A stretch of DNA of 6,371 nucleotides from Candidatus Gastranaerophilales bacterium (GCA_947624665.1 CANQLK010000099.1:1-6371); one strand, 5' to 3'; counted from the first letter of the stretch, positions 1 through 5,904 are shown. The notes: generated from the letters alone by a model not told the origin. Numbers and translations are program-made.

Positions 1-291
1 AACAGCACAAAATTCATAGAATTTATGCTTTCTTTAATTTTGAATACAATAGAAGAAATTATTGCAACAGAAAAAAAAGTTACTCAAAAAGTTACTGTAA
101 AAGTTACTGTAAATCAACAAAAAATTATTGATGCAATTAAGGTTAATCCGTACTTAACGCAAGAAGAACTCGCCGATATTGTTGGAATTGTAAGGAAAAA
201 TATTATTGCCAACATGAAAAAACTCCAAGAAAACGGATTGATAAAACGTATCGGTGCCGACAAAAACGGATATTGGCAAGTCGAAGAATAA
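1..291 (+). CDS. Fic-family protein, C-terminal end (5'-truncated by window)
   Basis: The frame is open from base 1 to the TAA at 289-291, giving 96 residues with no start needed, so this is the tail of a longer gene; the ATG at 25 is probably internal. The first residues, NSTKFIEFMLSLIL, resemble the stretch that follows the catalytic core in many Fic proteins (the 'DSTxFIEFML' pattern). Next comes a short repetitive linker (KVTQKVTVKVTV, about residues 26-37), similar to the TTQKTTQK linkers common in this family. A winged helix-turn-helix occupies about residues 41-94 (LTQEELADIVGI, then KLQENGLIKRIG). Fic proteins usually transfer AMP from ATP to protein hydroxyls and often act in toxin-antitoxin or self-regulatory roles; the winged helix suggests DNA binding. 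The catalytic HPFxxGNG motif lies outside the window, so neither activity nor integrity can be judged. An ATP-binding transcriptional regulator with the same wHTH tail is the main alternative. Confidence 0.72.
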   Translation, partial: NSTKFIEFMLSLILNTIEEIIATEKKVTQKVTVKVTVNQQKIIDAIKVNPYLTQEELADIVGIVRKNIIANMKKLQENGLIKRIGADKNGYWQVEE

Positions 292-324
292 AGCATTGGA
301 ACACCACTTCCAAGTATTAGCAAG

Positions 325-373
325 AATTCTTTACATAACTACGCAATCAATAGATTGCTTATATGTAAGAATT
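325..373. repeat. imperfect hairpin downstream of the Fic-like gene
   Basis: The outer arms AATTCTT (325-331) and AAGAATT (367-373) pair. After a one-base bulge at 332, ACATA (333-337) pairs with TATGT (362-366). The inner stem GCAATC (343-348) / GATTGC (353-358) closes a 4-base AATA loop, with an internal loop between the two stems. It begins 33 bases after the stop of the Fic-like gene, so it could help end that transcript or protect its 3' end. There is no T-run after it, so it is not a textbook intrinsic terminator. Confidence 0.5.
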
Positions 374-383
374 ATGCATCCAT

Positions 384-417
384 CATTCTAAGGATCGAAT
401 CCTTCTCAATAAGAATG
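384..417. repeat. compound hairpin resembling a tRNA T-arm
   Basis: AAGGAT (390-395) and ATCCTT (399-404) form a perfect stem around CGA. They are enclosed by a second pair, CATTCT (384-389) and AGAATG (412-417). The centre matches the T-arm of the nearby tRNA-Gln at 13 of 14 positions (GGATCGAATCCTTC here against GGTTCGAATCCTTC in the tRNA), in the opposite orientation. No acceptor, D or anticodon stem can be built around it, so it is not a tRNA. A T-arm-like hairpin formed by chance is the simplest explanation; a relic of integration at a tRNA is possible but unproven. Confidence 0.4.
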
Positions 418-482
418 AATGTATGTCTGTTTTGTATCAATTAAAAATTTCTGAAACTTAGTGTTAATTTTTTGCTAATTTT

Positions 483-628
483 CAAAACGGTCTTTTCCGA
501 AATACGCAAACTAAACGTTTACTTCAAACACACAGCCGAAATACAGACAGGGGAATAGTTTTAATTCAACACCACCGTAATAATCATACTAACCGTTTAT
601 CCAAAAAAAGTCCAAAAAGACCGTTTTG
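483..628. repeat. 14-bp inverted repeat bounding a 146-bp segment
   Basis: Positions 483-496 (CAAAACGGTCTTTT) are the exact reverse complement of 615-628. Pairing continues three more bases outward (479-481 with 630-632) after one mismatch. The enclosed 118 bases have no reading frame of note. Terminal inverted repeats around a small non-coding segment are what a MITE-like element looks like, but I see no flanking target-site duplication. The right arm also overlaps a separate tight hairpin at 622-651. The segment may instead be a structured RNA with alternative foldings. Confidence 0.45.
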
Positions 629-651
629 TAAACGGGTAGTTTTACAAAACG
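622..651. repeat. strong 11-bp perfect hairpin
   Basis: The arms CGTTTTGTAAA (622-632) and TTTACAAAACG (641-651) pair perfectly around the 8-base loop CGGGTAGT. This is the strongest hairpin in the intergenic stretch. Its left arm overlaps the right arm of the 483-628 inverted repeat, so the two foldings exclude one another. No T-run follows on either strand, which argues against a standard intrinsic terminator. Confidence 0.55.
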
Positions 652-681
652 AAGCACCGCAACGAAGTGAGGATGACTGAG

Positions 682-728
682 CCTGTATGCGTTAGCTGAT
701 TATTTCCGTCAGCTCAAATCCAAACAGG
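682..728. repeat. nested hairpin
   Basis: The inner stem AGCTGA (694-699) / TCAGCT (709-714) closes a 9-base loop. Further out, CCTGT (682-686) can pair with ACAGG (724-728). An alternative pairing of TGAGC (678-682) with GCTCA (712-716) is also possible. The segment is less AT-rich than its surroundings by eye. It could be part of a structured transcript together with the 622-651 hairpin, but no promoter or conservation evidence is available. Confidence 0.35.
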
Positions 729-739
729 AAGCCAACTTT

Positions 740-775
740 CCGTAAAAATCAAACTAACCGTAAATATCAAACTAC
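740..775. repeat. two-copy 18-bp tandem direct repeat
   Basis: Two adjacent 18-base units, 740-757 and 758-775, each read CCGTAAAxATCAAACTAx and differ only at the two x positions. Two copies with no spacer do not make a CRISPR. Multiple binding sites or replication slippage are both possible. Confidence 0.6.
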
Positions 776-802
776 TCAATTAACTACATATGCCAAGTTA
801 AT

Positions 803-880
803 ATTACAAAACTTCCGACCAAAACGGACTTTAAATATACAGTTACAAAACTTCCGACCAAAATGGGTTTTAAATATACA
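803..880. repeat. two-copy 39-bp tandem direct repeat
   Basis: The units at 803-841 and 842-880 are identical over most of their length. The first 22 bases match except the first base, and the last 12 match fully. The few differences (C/T, A/G, C/T) lie in the middle, around 825-830 and 864-869. Both contain TTACAAAACTTCCGACC and end in TTTAAATATACA. The array stops about 20 bases before the tRNA terminator. On the - strand the 39-base period would keep frame (13 codons), but that frame continues into the tRNA, so no protein is proposed. Confidence 0.75.
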
Positions 881-901
881 CCAATACAACTACACAGTAA
901 C

Positions 902-927
902 AAAAAAACTCTTGATCTTTTCAAGAG
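902..927 (-). terminator. intrinsic terminator of tRNA-Gln
   Basis: Read on the - strand, CTCTTGA (927-921), the loop AAAGA and TCAAGAG (915-909) form a perfect 7-bp stem. Seven T residues follow immediately (908-902). It begins 7 bases after the encoded CCA end of the tRNA, which fits a monocistronic tRNA unit. Confidence 0.88.
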
Positions 928-934
928 CTTTAAT

Positions 935-1010
935 TGGCTGGGACGGAAGGATTCGAACCTCCGAGATGCCTGGACCAAAACCAGGTGCCTTACCACTTGG
1001 CGACGTCCCA
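935..1010 (-). tRNA. tRNA-Gln (anticodon TTG)
   Basis: This is a complete cloverleaf on the - strand. The acceptor stem is TGGGACG (1010-1004) with CGTCCCA (945-939), followed by discriminator G and an encoded CCA (937-935). The D-arm contains AAGTGGTAAGG. The anticodon stem CCTGG/CCAGG encloses the loop TTTTGGT, which gives anticodon TTG and so decodes CAA (and CAG by wobble). The T-loop is TTCGAAT, with stem GGAGG/CCTTC. It is 76 bases with CCA. It stands alone, with its own promoter candidate upstream and an intrinsic terminator downstream. Confidence 0.97.
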
Positions 1011-1022
1011 TTATCATCAACT

Positions 1023-1056
1023 ATTATATATTATTAAGTCCATATTCAAAAGTCAA
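1023..1056 (-). promoter_or_regulatory. promoter candidate for tRNA-Gln
   Basis: On the - strand a good -35 box, TTGACT (1056-1051), is separated by 17 bases from TAATAT (1033-1028). A perfect TATAAT also occurs at 1028-1023, but at 22 bases from the same -35 box. With the 17-base spacing, transcription would begin around 1021, leaving a short leader of about 10 bases before the mature tRNA end. The assignment rests on consensus match and position only. Confidence 0.55.
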
Positions 1057-1160
1057 GTTATTTTCTTTGAATTTTATACGACTATTTTCGCAAAGATATC
1101 TTAAGACATTACCGTAAACTTATTTAAAGTTTTATTTTAGAATTACGTCAAAACTTTGTT

Positions 1161-1192
1161 TTGAACATTTTTTACAAGGAATTTTATATAAT
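1161..1192 (+). promoter_or_regulatory. weak promoter candidate for nusB-ftsY
   Basis: A perfect -10 hexamer TATAAT lies at 1187-1192. The best -35-like word is TTGAAC at 1161-1166, but the 20-base spacing is longer than ideal. Transcription would start near 1199, leaving roughly 80 bases of leader before nusB. The -10 lies inside a small dyad, GGAATT (1178-1183) / AATTCC (1190-1195). A second weak -10 (TATAAA, 1248-1253) closer to the gene lacks a -35. Confidence 0.3.
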
Positions 1193-1263
1193 TCCATTTT
1201 CTTAATTCGTTGTATACTTTTCTTTTTTTTTGTGTCTTAATATTAATTATAAATTACACTAAT

Positions 1264-1268
1264 AAGGA
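1264..1268 (+). promoter_or_regulatory. ribosome binding site of nusB
   Basis: AAGGA lies 9 bases before the ATG at 1278. This supports the chosen nusB start, which also reproduces the family's usual N-terminus. Confidence 0.7.
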
Positions 1269-1277
1269 CTATAAATT

Positions 1278-1934
1278 ATGCAGGCAAGACGAGCAGCCAG
1301 AGAGTTAGCTTTAATTCTGTTCTCACAGATGGATTTTTTATCCGGCTCCGATAAATTGGATTTTCAAGATATTATTATTAAATCAGTAAGAACTCTTACC
1401 AACAGTTCTATTGAAGAGTTAAACAATTCCGCCAATTCCATTTTAGAGATTAAAGAATATATCAATGAATACGAAGCCAATCATCCTGATAATATTGAAC
1501 GTCCTATAGGTTTACATGATAAACCCGTTCCCATACCTACAACGGAAGAAATGCGAAACAAATTAGATGATTTAATGAATATTGCGGAAAAGACAATGCT
1601 GGCTCTTGAAATTGCCGAAATGTCCGCTCTTGAAGAAAATTCCGAGGTTAAGGACTACATTAAAACAATTACTGAAAAATATAAAATTCATAAAAATGAC
1701 ATTGATAATCAGATTAAAAAATATGCTCAAGGCTGGGATATTAACCGTCTTGTTAAAATGGACAAAGATATTTTAAGAATTTCAATTTGCGAGCTTTTGT
1801 ATGTTCAAAAAGCGCCTTATAAAGTTGTTATTGATGAAGCTCTCGAGCTTGCAAAGAAATATTCTACAGATGATTCCGCTTCTTTTATTAATGGTATTTT
1901 AGGCAAAGTTGTCTTAGAAAATAATTTAAAATAG
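1278..1934 (+). CDS. nusB: transcription antitermination factor NusB (long, cyanobacterial-type)
   Basis: NusB is an RNA-binding cytoplasmic factor that, with NusE (ribosomal S10), binds boxA and prevents premature termination in rRNA operons. The N-terminus ARRAARELALILFSQ (residues 3-17) matches the family's opening ARxxAxxLALxxLxQ helix. The C-terminal part is diagnostic: WDINRLVKMDKDILRISICELLY (153-175), then APYKVVIDEALELAKKYS (179-196) and SFINGILGKV (202-211). At 218 aa it is much longer than the roughly 140 aa of E. coli NusB. The extra residues, about 45-130, are acidic and lysine-rich and look helical, and a similar length is known in cyanobacterial NusB. An AAGGA site 9 bases upstream supports the start. 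It is the first gene of an operon with ftsY, 12 bases downstream. No boxA or rRNA operon is visible nearby. Confidence 0.95.
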   Translation: MQARRAARELALILFSQMDFLSGSDKLDFQDIIIKSVRTLTNSSIEELNNSANSILEIKEYINEYEANHPDNIERPIGLHDKPVPIPTTEEMRNKLDDLMNIAEKTMLALEIAEMSALEENSEVKDYIKTITEKYKIHKNDIDNQIKKYAQGWDINRLVKMDKDILRISICELLYVQKAPYKVVIDEALELAKKYSTDDSASFINGILGKVVLENNLK

Positions 1935-1946
1935 TTCAAGGTTACT

Positions 1947-2927
1947 ATGTTTGACTTTTTCAAAAAAAAGGATGAAAATAATGAAGCTTCCAAGCAAAAT
2001 GAAGAAAAGAAATCATTTTGGCATTTTTCTTTTGACAGTTTAAAAAAGACCATTTCTAATACTACTCAAAATTTGGTAGAAAATGTTGTATCTAATATTG
2101 AAGAAGAAGAAGAGTTTGATGATTTTATCCTTGACGATATGGAGGAGTTGCTCATAAAAGCTGATTTAGGGGTTAATTTGGCTTCTTCAATTACAGATAA
2201 GCTAAGGAAGCAGACCAAAGTTAAGCCATCCGCCATAAAGCAGTTTTTAAAAGAGGAATTTACACAAATACTAAACGGTGCGGGTTCTAGCAACTTAAAC
2301 ATAAATGAAAACGGACTCAGCATATTTTTTATTACGGGAGTAAACGGCGCAGGGAAAACTACACTGATAGCGAAACTTGCAAATAATTTCAGGCTTTCCG
2401 GCAAAAAAGTTCTTTTGGCTGCAGGCGACACTTTTAGAGCCGCTGCAGAAGAACAGCTTGATATATGGGCTCAAAGAGCGCAGGTTGACATTGTACGAAA
2501 AGACGGAATTGATTCTGCCGCGGTTGTTTTTGATGCAATTAAGAAAGCGCAAAATGAAAACTATGATATTTTATTAATTGATACGGCAGGAAGGCTCCAT
2601 AATAAAAAGAACCTTATGGAAGAATTAAATAAAGTTAAGTCCGTAATAGATAAGCTTGCTCCTGATTGTTTAACGGAGAGCATTTTGGTGCTTGATGCGA
2701 ATACGGGTCAAAACGGATTAAGTCAGGCTAAATTATTTTCAGAATGCGTAAATTTAACTTCCGTTGCCCTCACAAAGCTTGATGGGAGTGCAAAAGGCGG
2801 TATTATCATAGCCATAGCAAAAGAATTTAATCTGCCCGTTAAATTAATCGGAGTCGGTGAAAAAATAGATGATCTAAAGCTCTTTAATCCTCAAGATTTT
2901 TTGAATGCTCTGTTTGATAATAAATAA
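1947..2927 (+). CDS. ftsY: signal recognition particle receptor FtsY
   Basis: FtsY is the SRP receptor GTPase. It docks ribosome-nascent chain-SRP complexes at the inner membrane and pairs with Ffh to hand proteins to SecYEG. Residues 1-30 are charged and open with MFDFFKKK, a likely membrane-contact stretch; the acidic A domain is short. The N domain spans about 50-120 (DDMEELLIKADLGVNLAS at about 64-81). The G domain shows every motif: P-loop GVNGAGKTT (131-139), DTFRAAAEEQL (161-171), DTAGR (212-216), TKLDGSAKGG (276-285) and GVGEKIDDLKLF (302-313). At 326 aa it is of normal size for an FtsY with a reduced A domain. AAGG sits 5 bases before the ATG. The gene is almost certainly co-transcribed with nusB; nusB-ftsY adjacency is typical of cyanobacteria. 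No strong terminator follows before the convergent SIMPL gene. Confidence 0.98.
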   Translation: MFDFFKKKDENNEASKQNEEKKSFWHFSFDSLKKTISNTTQNLVENVVSNIEEEEEFDDFILDDMEELLIKADLGVNLASSITDKLRKQTKVKPSAIKQFLKEEFTQILNGAGSSNLNINENGLSIFFITGVNGAGKTTLIAKLANNFRLSGKKVLLAAGDTFRAAAEEQLDIWAQRAQVDIVRKDGIDSAAVVFDAIKKAQNENYDILLIDTAGRLHNKKNLMEELNKVKSVIDKLAPDCLTESILVLDANTGQNGLSQAKLFSECVNLTSVALTKLDGSAKGGIIIAIAKEFNLPVKLIGVGEKIDDLKLFNPQDFLNALFDNK

Positions 2928-2989
2928 ATGCACACAATTTTCCCGCTGTATACCATAAGATACAAATTTTCTTAAATGTCCAATCTTGT

Positions 2990-3004
2990 ATAAGGACTCC
3001 TTAT
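2990..3004. repeat. small dyad between convergent genes, over the SIMPL stop codon
   Basis: ATAAGGACTCCTTAT is a near-perfect palindrome (7-base arms around C). It would fold as ATAAG/CTTAT around GACTC, and it includes the stop codon of the - strand SIMPL gene. The 73-base gap between ftsY and that gene has no other clear hairpin and no T-run of note. It is at best a weak bidirectional terminator. Confidence 0.3.
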
Positions 3005-3738
3005 TTAACCGTAAAAGTGGCATTTACGGTTGAAACAACTTTCTTTTCAATAGATGATGTATCGTTGATTCCGTAATCATTTACCTCTGTTGAATCAACG
3101 GGAACAATTTGGAAAACACCGACTTTTGCGCTTGTCATAACTCCTATTTTGGCGTTTGTTCCTTTTACCAAGCTTTTTGCTCGTTCTTTTGCATTCTTTG
3201 AAGCTTCTGCTATTACTTTTATCTTTATATCATCAAGATTTGAAACGAAGTATTCCACATTTTGAGTTGTTAAATCAACATCTTGTTCAACTAATTCATC
3301 AACTTTTTTTGAAATATCGGTTAATAAATTTATATCAGTTGATTTAACAGTCACATATTGAGAAAGACTGTAGTTTTCAAGCTCATTGGAAACTGTTCCG
3401 TTAGGCATTCTTTTAAATTCCTCGTAACTGTTTATGGCTGAAAAATTAATATCTTTTTCATTAATACCGTTAGCAATCAAAAATTTTCTGACAATATTAC
3501 TATCGTTTTTGAGTTTTGCATAACCGCCTTTTAAAGTCGGATTTTTTGTATGCAGATTTATCGTCCAAGATGCCGAATCGGATGTTATTTTTTGGCTTGC
3601 ACTGCCTGTTACTCTTATAGATTGATTTTGAAGTTTTTGAAATTCAACAATTGATTTAGACAAAATATACGTTGAAAAAACACATCCGAGTGCAATAATA
3701 ACACCTAATAAAACTATTTGATAATCTTTAATCTGCAT
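3001..3738 (-). CDS. membrane-anchored SIMPL-domain (DUF541) protein
   Basis: Using the ATG at 3738 gives 245 residues. Residues 8-26 are a hydrophobic segment (IVLLGVIIALGCVFSTYIL), probably an uncleaved signal anchor; C19 lacks a proper lipobox. The SIMPL (DUF541) domain follows: SIRVTGSASQKITSDSASW (40-58) matches the family opening 'xVxGxaxxxxxPDxA', and the C-terminus VVSTVNATFTVK matches the usual last strand. The domain should lie outside the cytoplasmic membrane; biochemical roles are poorly defined in this family. I chose this start because AGG lies 9 bases upstream. An ATG at 3753, or a TTG at 3765 that overlaps the preceding gene and has AAAGG 6 bases before it, is also possible. 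It lies 20 bases after the radical SAM gene on the same strand, so the two are probably co-transcribed. Whether they cooperate is unknown. Confidence 0.85.
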   Translation of the reverse strand: MQIKDYQIVLLGVIIALGCVFSTYILSKSIVEFQKLQNQSIRVTGSASQKITSDSASWTINLHTKNPTLKGGYAKLKNDSNIVRKFLIANGINEKDINFSAINSYEEFKRMPNGTVSNELENYSLSQYVTVKSTDINLLTDISKKVDELVEQDVDLTTQNVEYFVSNLDDIKIKVIAEASKNAKERAKSLVKGTNAKIGVMTSAKVGVFQIVPVDSTEVNDYGINDTSSIEKKVVSTVNATFTVK

Positions 3739-3758
3739 ACTTAAAAACCTCATATAAA

Positions 3759-4805
3759 TTAGCAAACATAACCTTTGGGAATACCGCCTTCTTCAAGTAC
3801 CCGTCTTGTGAATTCCCAACAAAAATCATTCATTCCCAGTTCATTTATTCTTTTTTTATAATAGTCAAATAATTCATAATAATGTTTTGGAACAGTAGGA
3901 TCTTTATGATGAAATTCCGGGAAAAACCTTTTAAAATTAACATCAATTTTCGCATTTTTTATTCCTATATCGGATATAACTTTAAGCCATTTTTCAATAT
4001 CCTCAATATTATCATTTAAGCCATCCACTAAAATATATTTAGCAGTCATAAATCTTGGAGCTTTTTCACTACACTGTACATATTTTCTGACATTTTCAAC
4101 AACTCTGTCAAAAGCATCTATCCTCTTGATTTTCTTATACAGTTCTCTGTCCCCGCAGTCCAAAGAAAAATCAAAATCAACTAACGGCAGTTCTTTTAAA
4201 GCTCTTTCAATACCTTTTGAATAATCAATGCACGAAGAATGGAAAGACATTCTGCCCACACCATAATTTAAAACCATATCAATAATTTTTTCGGCTTCAT
4301 CAAGCACCGTTAAATCGCCGCCTACGAGTTCTACATGTGCTGTTTTGGAAACCATATTATTATCATACAGATATTTTAAGTGAGGATATACTTCATAATA
4401 TTTACTTTTTTTATTTTCAGTTACAAGGAATTCAGAGTGGCTTGCAGCAACACAATATACACATCCGCAGTTACAATGATCCCAGTGATTTATATATATA
4501 TCGTCTATTAAATTATTTTCACTCCAGATATCAGATTTTAAATCAACGCAGCCTTTACAATTTTCAGGCAGGATACCTTTTTTACAATCTTCAATAATTT
4601 TCTTTCTGCGTTTTGCTATTTCTTTCCAATCAATAGATTCGCCTTTATAATTATCAACAAAAGTAACACCCTCTTTATTGGAACAGCATGTTCTGAATGC
4701 CTGATGCATAAATGTTATTCCGCCCTGTAGAGATTTACATGAAACATATTCCTTTTCATTATCTTCGCTATCTTTGTTTATAAGATTTTTAATAAAATCA
4801 AACAT
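3759..4805 (-). CDS. radical SAM protein with N-terminal cysteine-rich module
   Basis: The 348-residue protein belongs to the radical SAM superfamily, which splits S-adenosylmethionine at a [4Fe-4S] cluster to make a 5'-deoxyadenosyl radical. The cluster motif is C111-C115-C118 (CNCGCVYC, with an extra C113). The SAM-binding 'GGE' position reads G161-G162-D163. Later core strands include FDFSLDCGDRELYKKIKRID, a pattern shared with SPASM-type enzymes. Before the core is a cysteine-rich region: C23, the pair C40-C41, C74 and C83-x2-C86, followed by a conserved-looking DIWSENNLIDDIYINHWDHC lead-in. This could bind an auxiliary Fe-S cluster, placed ahead of the core rather than after it. The protein ends in a cysteine (GYVC). 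AGGAG lies 5 bases before the ATG. It is the first gene of a likely two-gene unit with the SIMPL gene and is divergent from two related genes. The substrate is unknown; peptide or glycan modification are both possible. Confidence 0.88.
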   Translation of the reverse strand: MFDFIKNLINKDSEDNEKEYVSCKSLQGGITFMHQAFRTCCSNKEGVTFVDNYKGESIDWKEIAKRRKKIIEDCKKGILPENCKGCVDLKSDIWSENNLIDDIYINHWDHCNCGCVYCVAASHSEFLVTENKKSKYYEVYPHLKYLYDNNMVSKTAHVELVGGDLTVLDEAEKIIDMVLNYGVGRMSFHSSCIDYSKGIERALKELPLVDFDFSLDCGDRELYKKIKRIDAFDRVVENVRKYVQCSEKAPRFMTAKYILVDGLNDNIEDIEKWLKVISDIGIKNAKIDVNFKRFFPEFHHKDPTVPKHYYELFDYYKKRINELGMNDFCWEFTRRVLEEGGIPKGYVC

Positions 4806-4868
4806 AATTACTCCTAATTTCTTCTTTTGTACAAGATTATTTTATCATGATTAAAAAATCAATAAAAG

Positions 4869-4908
4869 TTGTAAAAATTAATCAGATATGATAACATTTT
4901 TTTAAGGA
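4869..4908 (+). promoter_or_regulatory. promoter candidate and ribosome binding site for the + strand radical SAM pair
   Basis: TTGTAA (4869-4874) and TAACAT (4892-4897) are 17 bases apart, each matching 4 of 6 consensus positions. TATGAT at 4887-4892 is a better -10 but lacks a -35 at proper distance. AAGGA (4904-4908) is 9 bases before the ATG at 4918, which fixes that start. The 112-base divergent gap also holds the palindromes TTGTACAA (4827-4834) and ATCATGAT (4844-4851), possible operator-like sites. I found no good -35/-10 pair for the - strand gene. Confidence 0.35.
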
Positions 4909-4917
4909 TAAATAGAC

Positions 4918-5904
4918 ATGGCATTTTGTTCGCATCCATTTTATCGAATAGAAATATATGAGAACGGGGACGTTTATAACTGTTGTCCTCATTTTATAAA
5001 ATTTTATTCTGTAGGTAATATTTTTGAAACACCTTTCAACGAAATTTGGAATGGAGAAAGACAAAAAGAATTGAGAAGGAAAATTTTCAATCAAGATTTT
5101 TCATTATGTGACGACATTTGTAACCGCAAAAAACTCGAAGAAGAAATCAAACCCGAATACAAAGAAACCGTTGAAAAATATCCCGAAGAAATCTCTATCA
5201 GTTCTGATAACACTTGTAATGTGAGATGTAAAATTTGCAGAGATAAGTATTATATAAATAAGTATGACACTAAAAAATTAAGTGAAGAAATAGATAATTT
5301 ATGGCTGCCGATATTTAAAGATGCAAAATTATTAAGATTCGGATGCAGCGGAGAGCCTTTTGCCAGCTATAAAGAATTATTAATCATAAAAAAAGCGGCA
5401 CAAAAATATCCTGATTTAAAATTTCACTTTCATACTAACGGAATACTCGGTGATAAGAAAAGATTAGACCTTCTTGGAGTATTTAATAAAACGGACACAA
5501 TTACACTTTCCCTTCACAGCGCAACTTTTTGGACATATAATAAAATCGTAAGAGGCGGAAAATGGAATAAAGTTATGAACAACATTAAGCTTTATTCTTA
5601 TATGAAAAAAAATGATATTATAAAAAATTTTAGAATGATTTTTGTAGTGTATTCCGAAAACTATAAAGACATGCCAAAATTTGTTAAACTTGCACAAAAA
5701 AATAATGCGCAAGCTGAATTTTGGGCTTTAAGAAAAACAGGAAACACCGAAATAGGAAGGCATTTTGAGAAATATAATATAACAGATAAAAATCATCCAA
5801 AACATAAGGATTTTCTTAAAATTCTTAATATGTCGATTTTTGATAATGACAATGTTGTATTATATCCCGAATTACAAGAACTTCGGAAACAGGCAGGAAA
5901 ATAA
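4918..5904 (+). CDS. radical SAM protein with SPASM-like domain at the N-terminus
   Basis: This 328-residue protein starts with a SPASM-like module (about residues 3-70). C4 is followed by a GDV turn, the pair C22-C23, the signature VGNIFETPFNEIWN (32-45), then C64 and C68. The radical SAM core follows, with CNVRCKIC giving C100-C104-C107. GCSGEPF (142-148) supplies the GE motif that contacts the SAM amino group. HFHTNG (170-175) and SLHSATFWTYNKIVRGG (198-214) match the SIDGATxETYxKIRxGG pattern of SPASM enzymes. In characterised SPASM enzymes the module comes after the core; here the order is reversed, and no second C-terminal cysteine cluster is seen. The likely role is radical modification of a peptide, sugar or other substrate using an auxiliary Fe-S cluster; the substrate is unknown. 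AAGGA supports the start. The stop overlaps the next start by one base. Confidence 0.9.
   Translation: MAFCSHPFYRIEIYENGDVYNCCPHFIKFYSVGNIFETPFNEIWNGERQKELRRKIFNQDFSLCDDICNRKKLEEEIKPEYKETVEKYPEEISISSDNTCNVRCKICRDKYYINKYDTKKLSEEIDNLWLPIFKDAKLLRFGCSGEPFASYKELLIIKKAAQKYPDLKFHFHTNGILGDKKRLDLLGVFNKTDTITLSLHSATFWTYNKIVRGGKWNKVMNNIKLYSYMKKNDIIKNFRMIFVVYSENYKDMPKFVKLAQKNNAQAEFWALRKTGNTEIGRHFEKYNITDKNHPKHKDFLKILNMSIFDNDNVVLYPELQELRKQAGK

Larger units (their letters stand above)
292..901. other. repeat-rich intergenic stretch without a credible gene
   Basis: Stops are frequent in all frames here, and the only longer frames run across the tRNA, so I see no gene. The stretch holds at least four hairpin-forming sequences, a wide-spaced 14-bp inverted repeat and two direct repeats, each listed separately. 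Short words recur through it: TTACAAAAC at 642-650, 804-812 and 843-851; CCGAAATAC at 497-505 and 537-545; variants of AACTAACCGT near 592 and 753; and a perfect 10-bp palindrome at 512-521 (TAAACGTTTA). It could be the decayed remains of a mobile element, a non-coding RNA locus, or structured intergenic repeats. The sequence alone does not decide. Confidence 0.6.

Noticed and set aside
325..417. A second tRNA or tRNA-like RNA
   Set aside because: Only a T-arm-like hairpin is present; no acceptor stem, D-arm or anticodon arm can be placed at the required distances.
615..730. Retron or diversity-generating retroelement RNA
   Set aside because: The region is structured, but no reverse transcriptase or template/variable repeat with adenine-specific changes is in the window.
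740..880. CRISPR array
   Set aside because: The repeats are two-copy tandem duplications with no spacers, and no cas gene is present.
784..1117. Open frames on both strands across the tRNA region (784-1020 - and 863-1117 +)
   Set aside because: Both run through the tRNA-Gln and the 39-bp repeat, lack ribosome binding sites and resemble no protein; they are chance frames.
2066..2552. Long antisense frames within ftsY
   Set aside because: They are shadows of the ftsY coding sequence, which has every SRP-GTPase motif on the + strand.
3738..3765. Lipoprotein signal at the N-terminus of the SIMPL protein
   Set aside because: The residues before C19 (ALG) do not fit a standard lipobox and the hydrophobic segment continues past the cysteine, so a signal anchor is more likely.
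4847..4891. 14-codon frame MIKKSIKVVKINQI as a possible precursor peptide for the radical SAM enzymes
   Set aside because: It has no ribosome binding site, no leader/core layout and no cysteine or other typical target residue, and it overlaps the likely promoter of the downstream gene.
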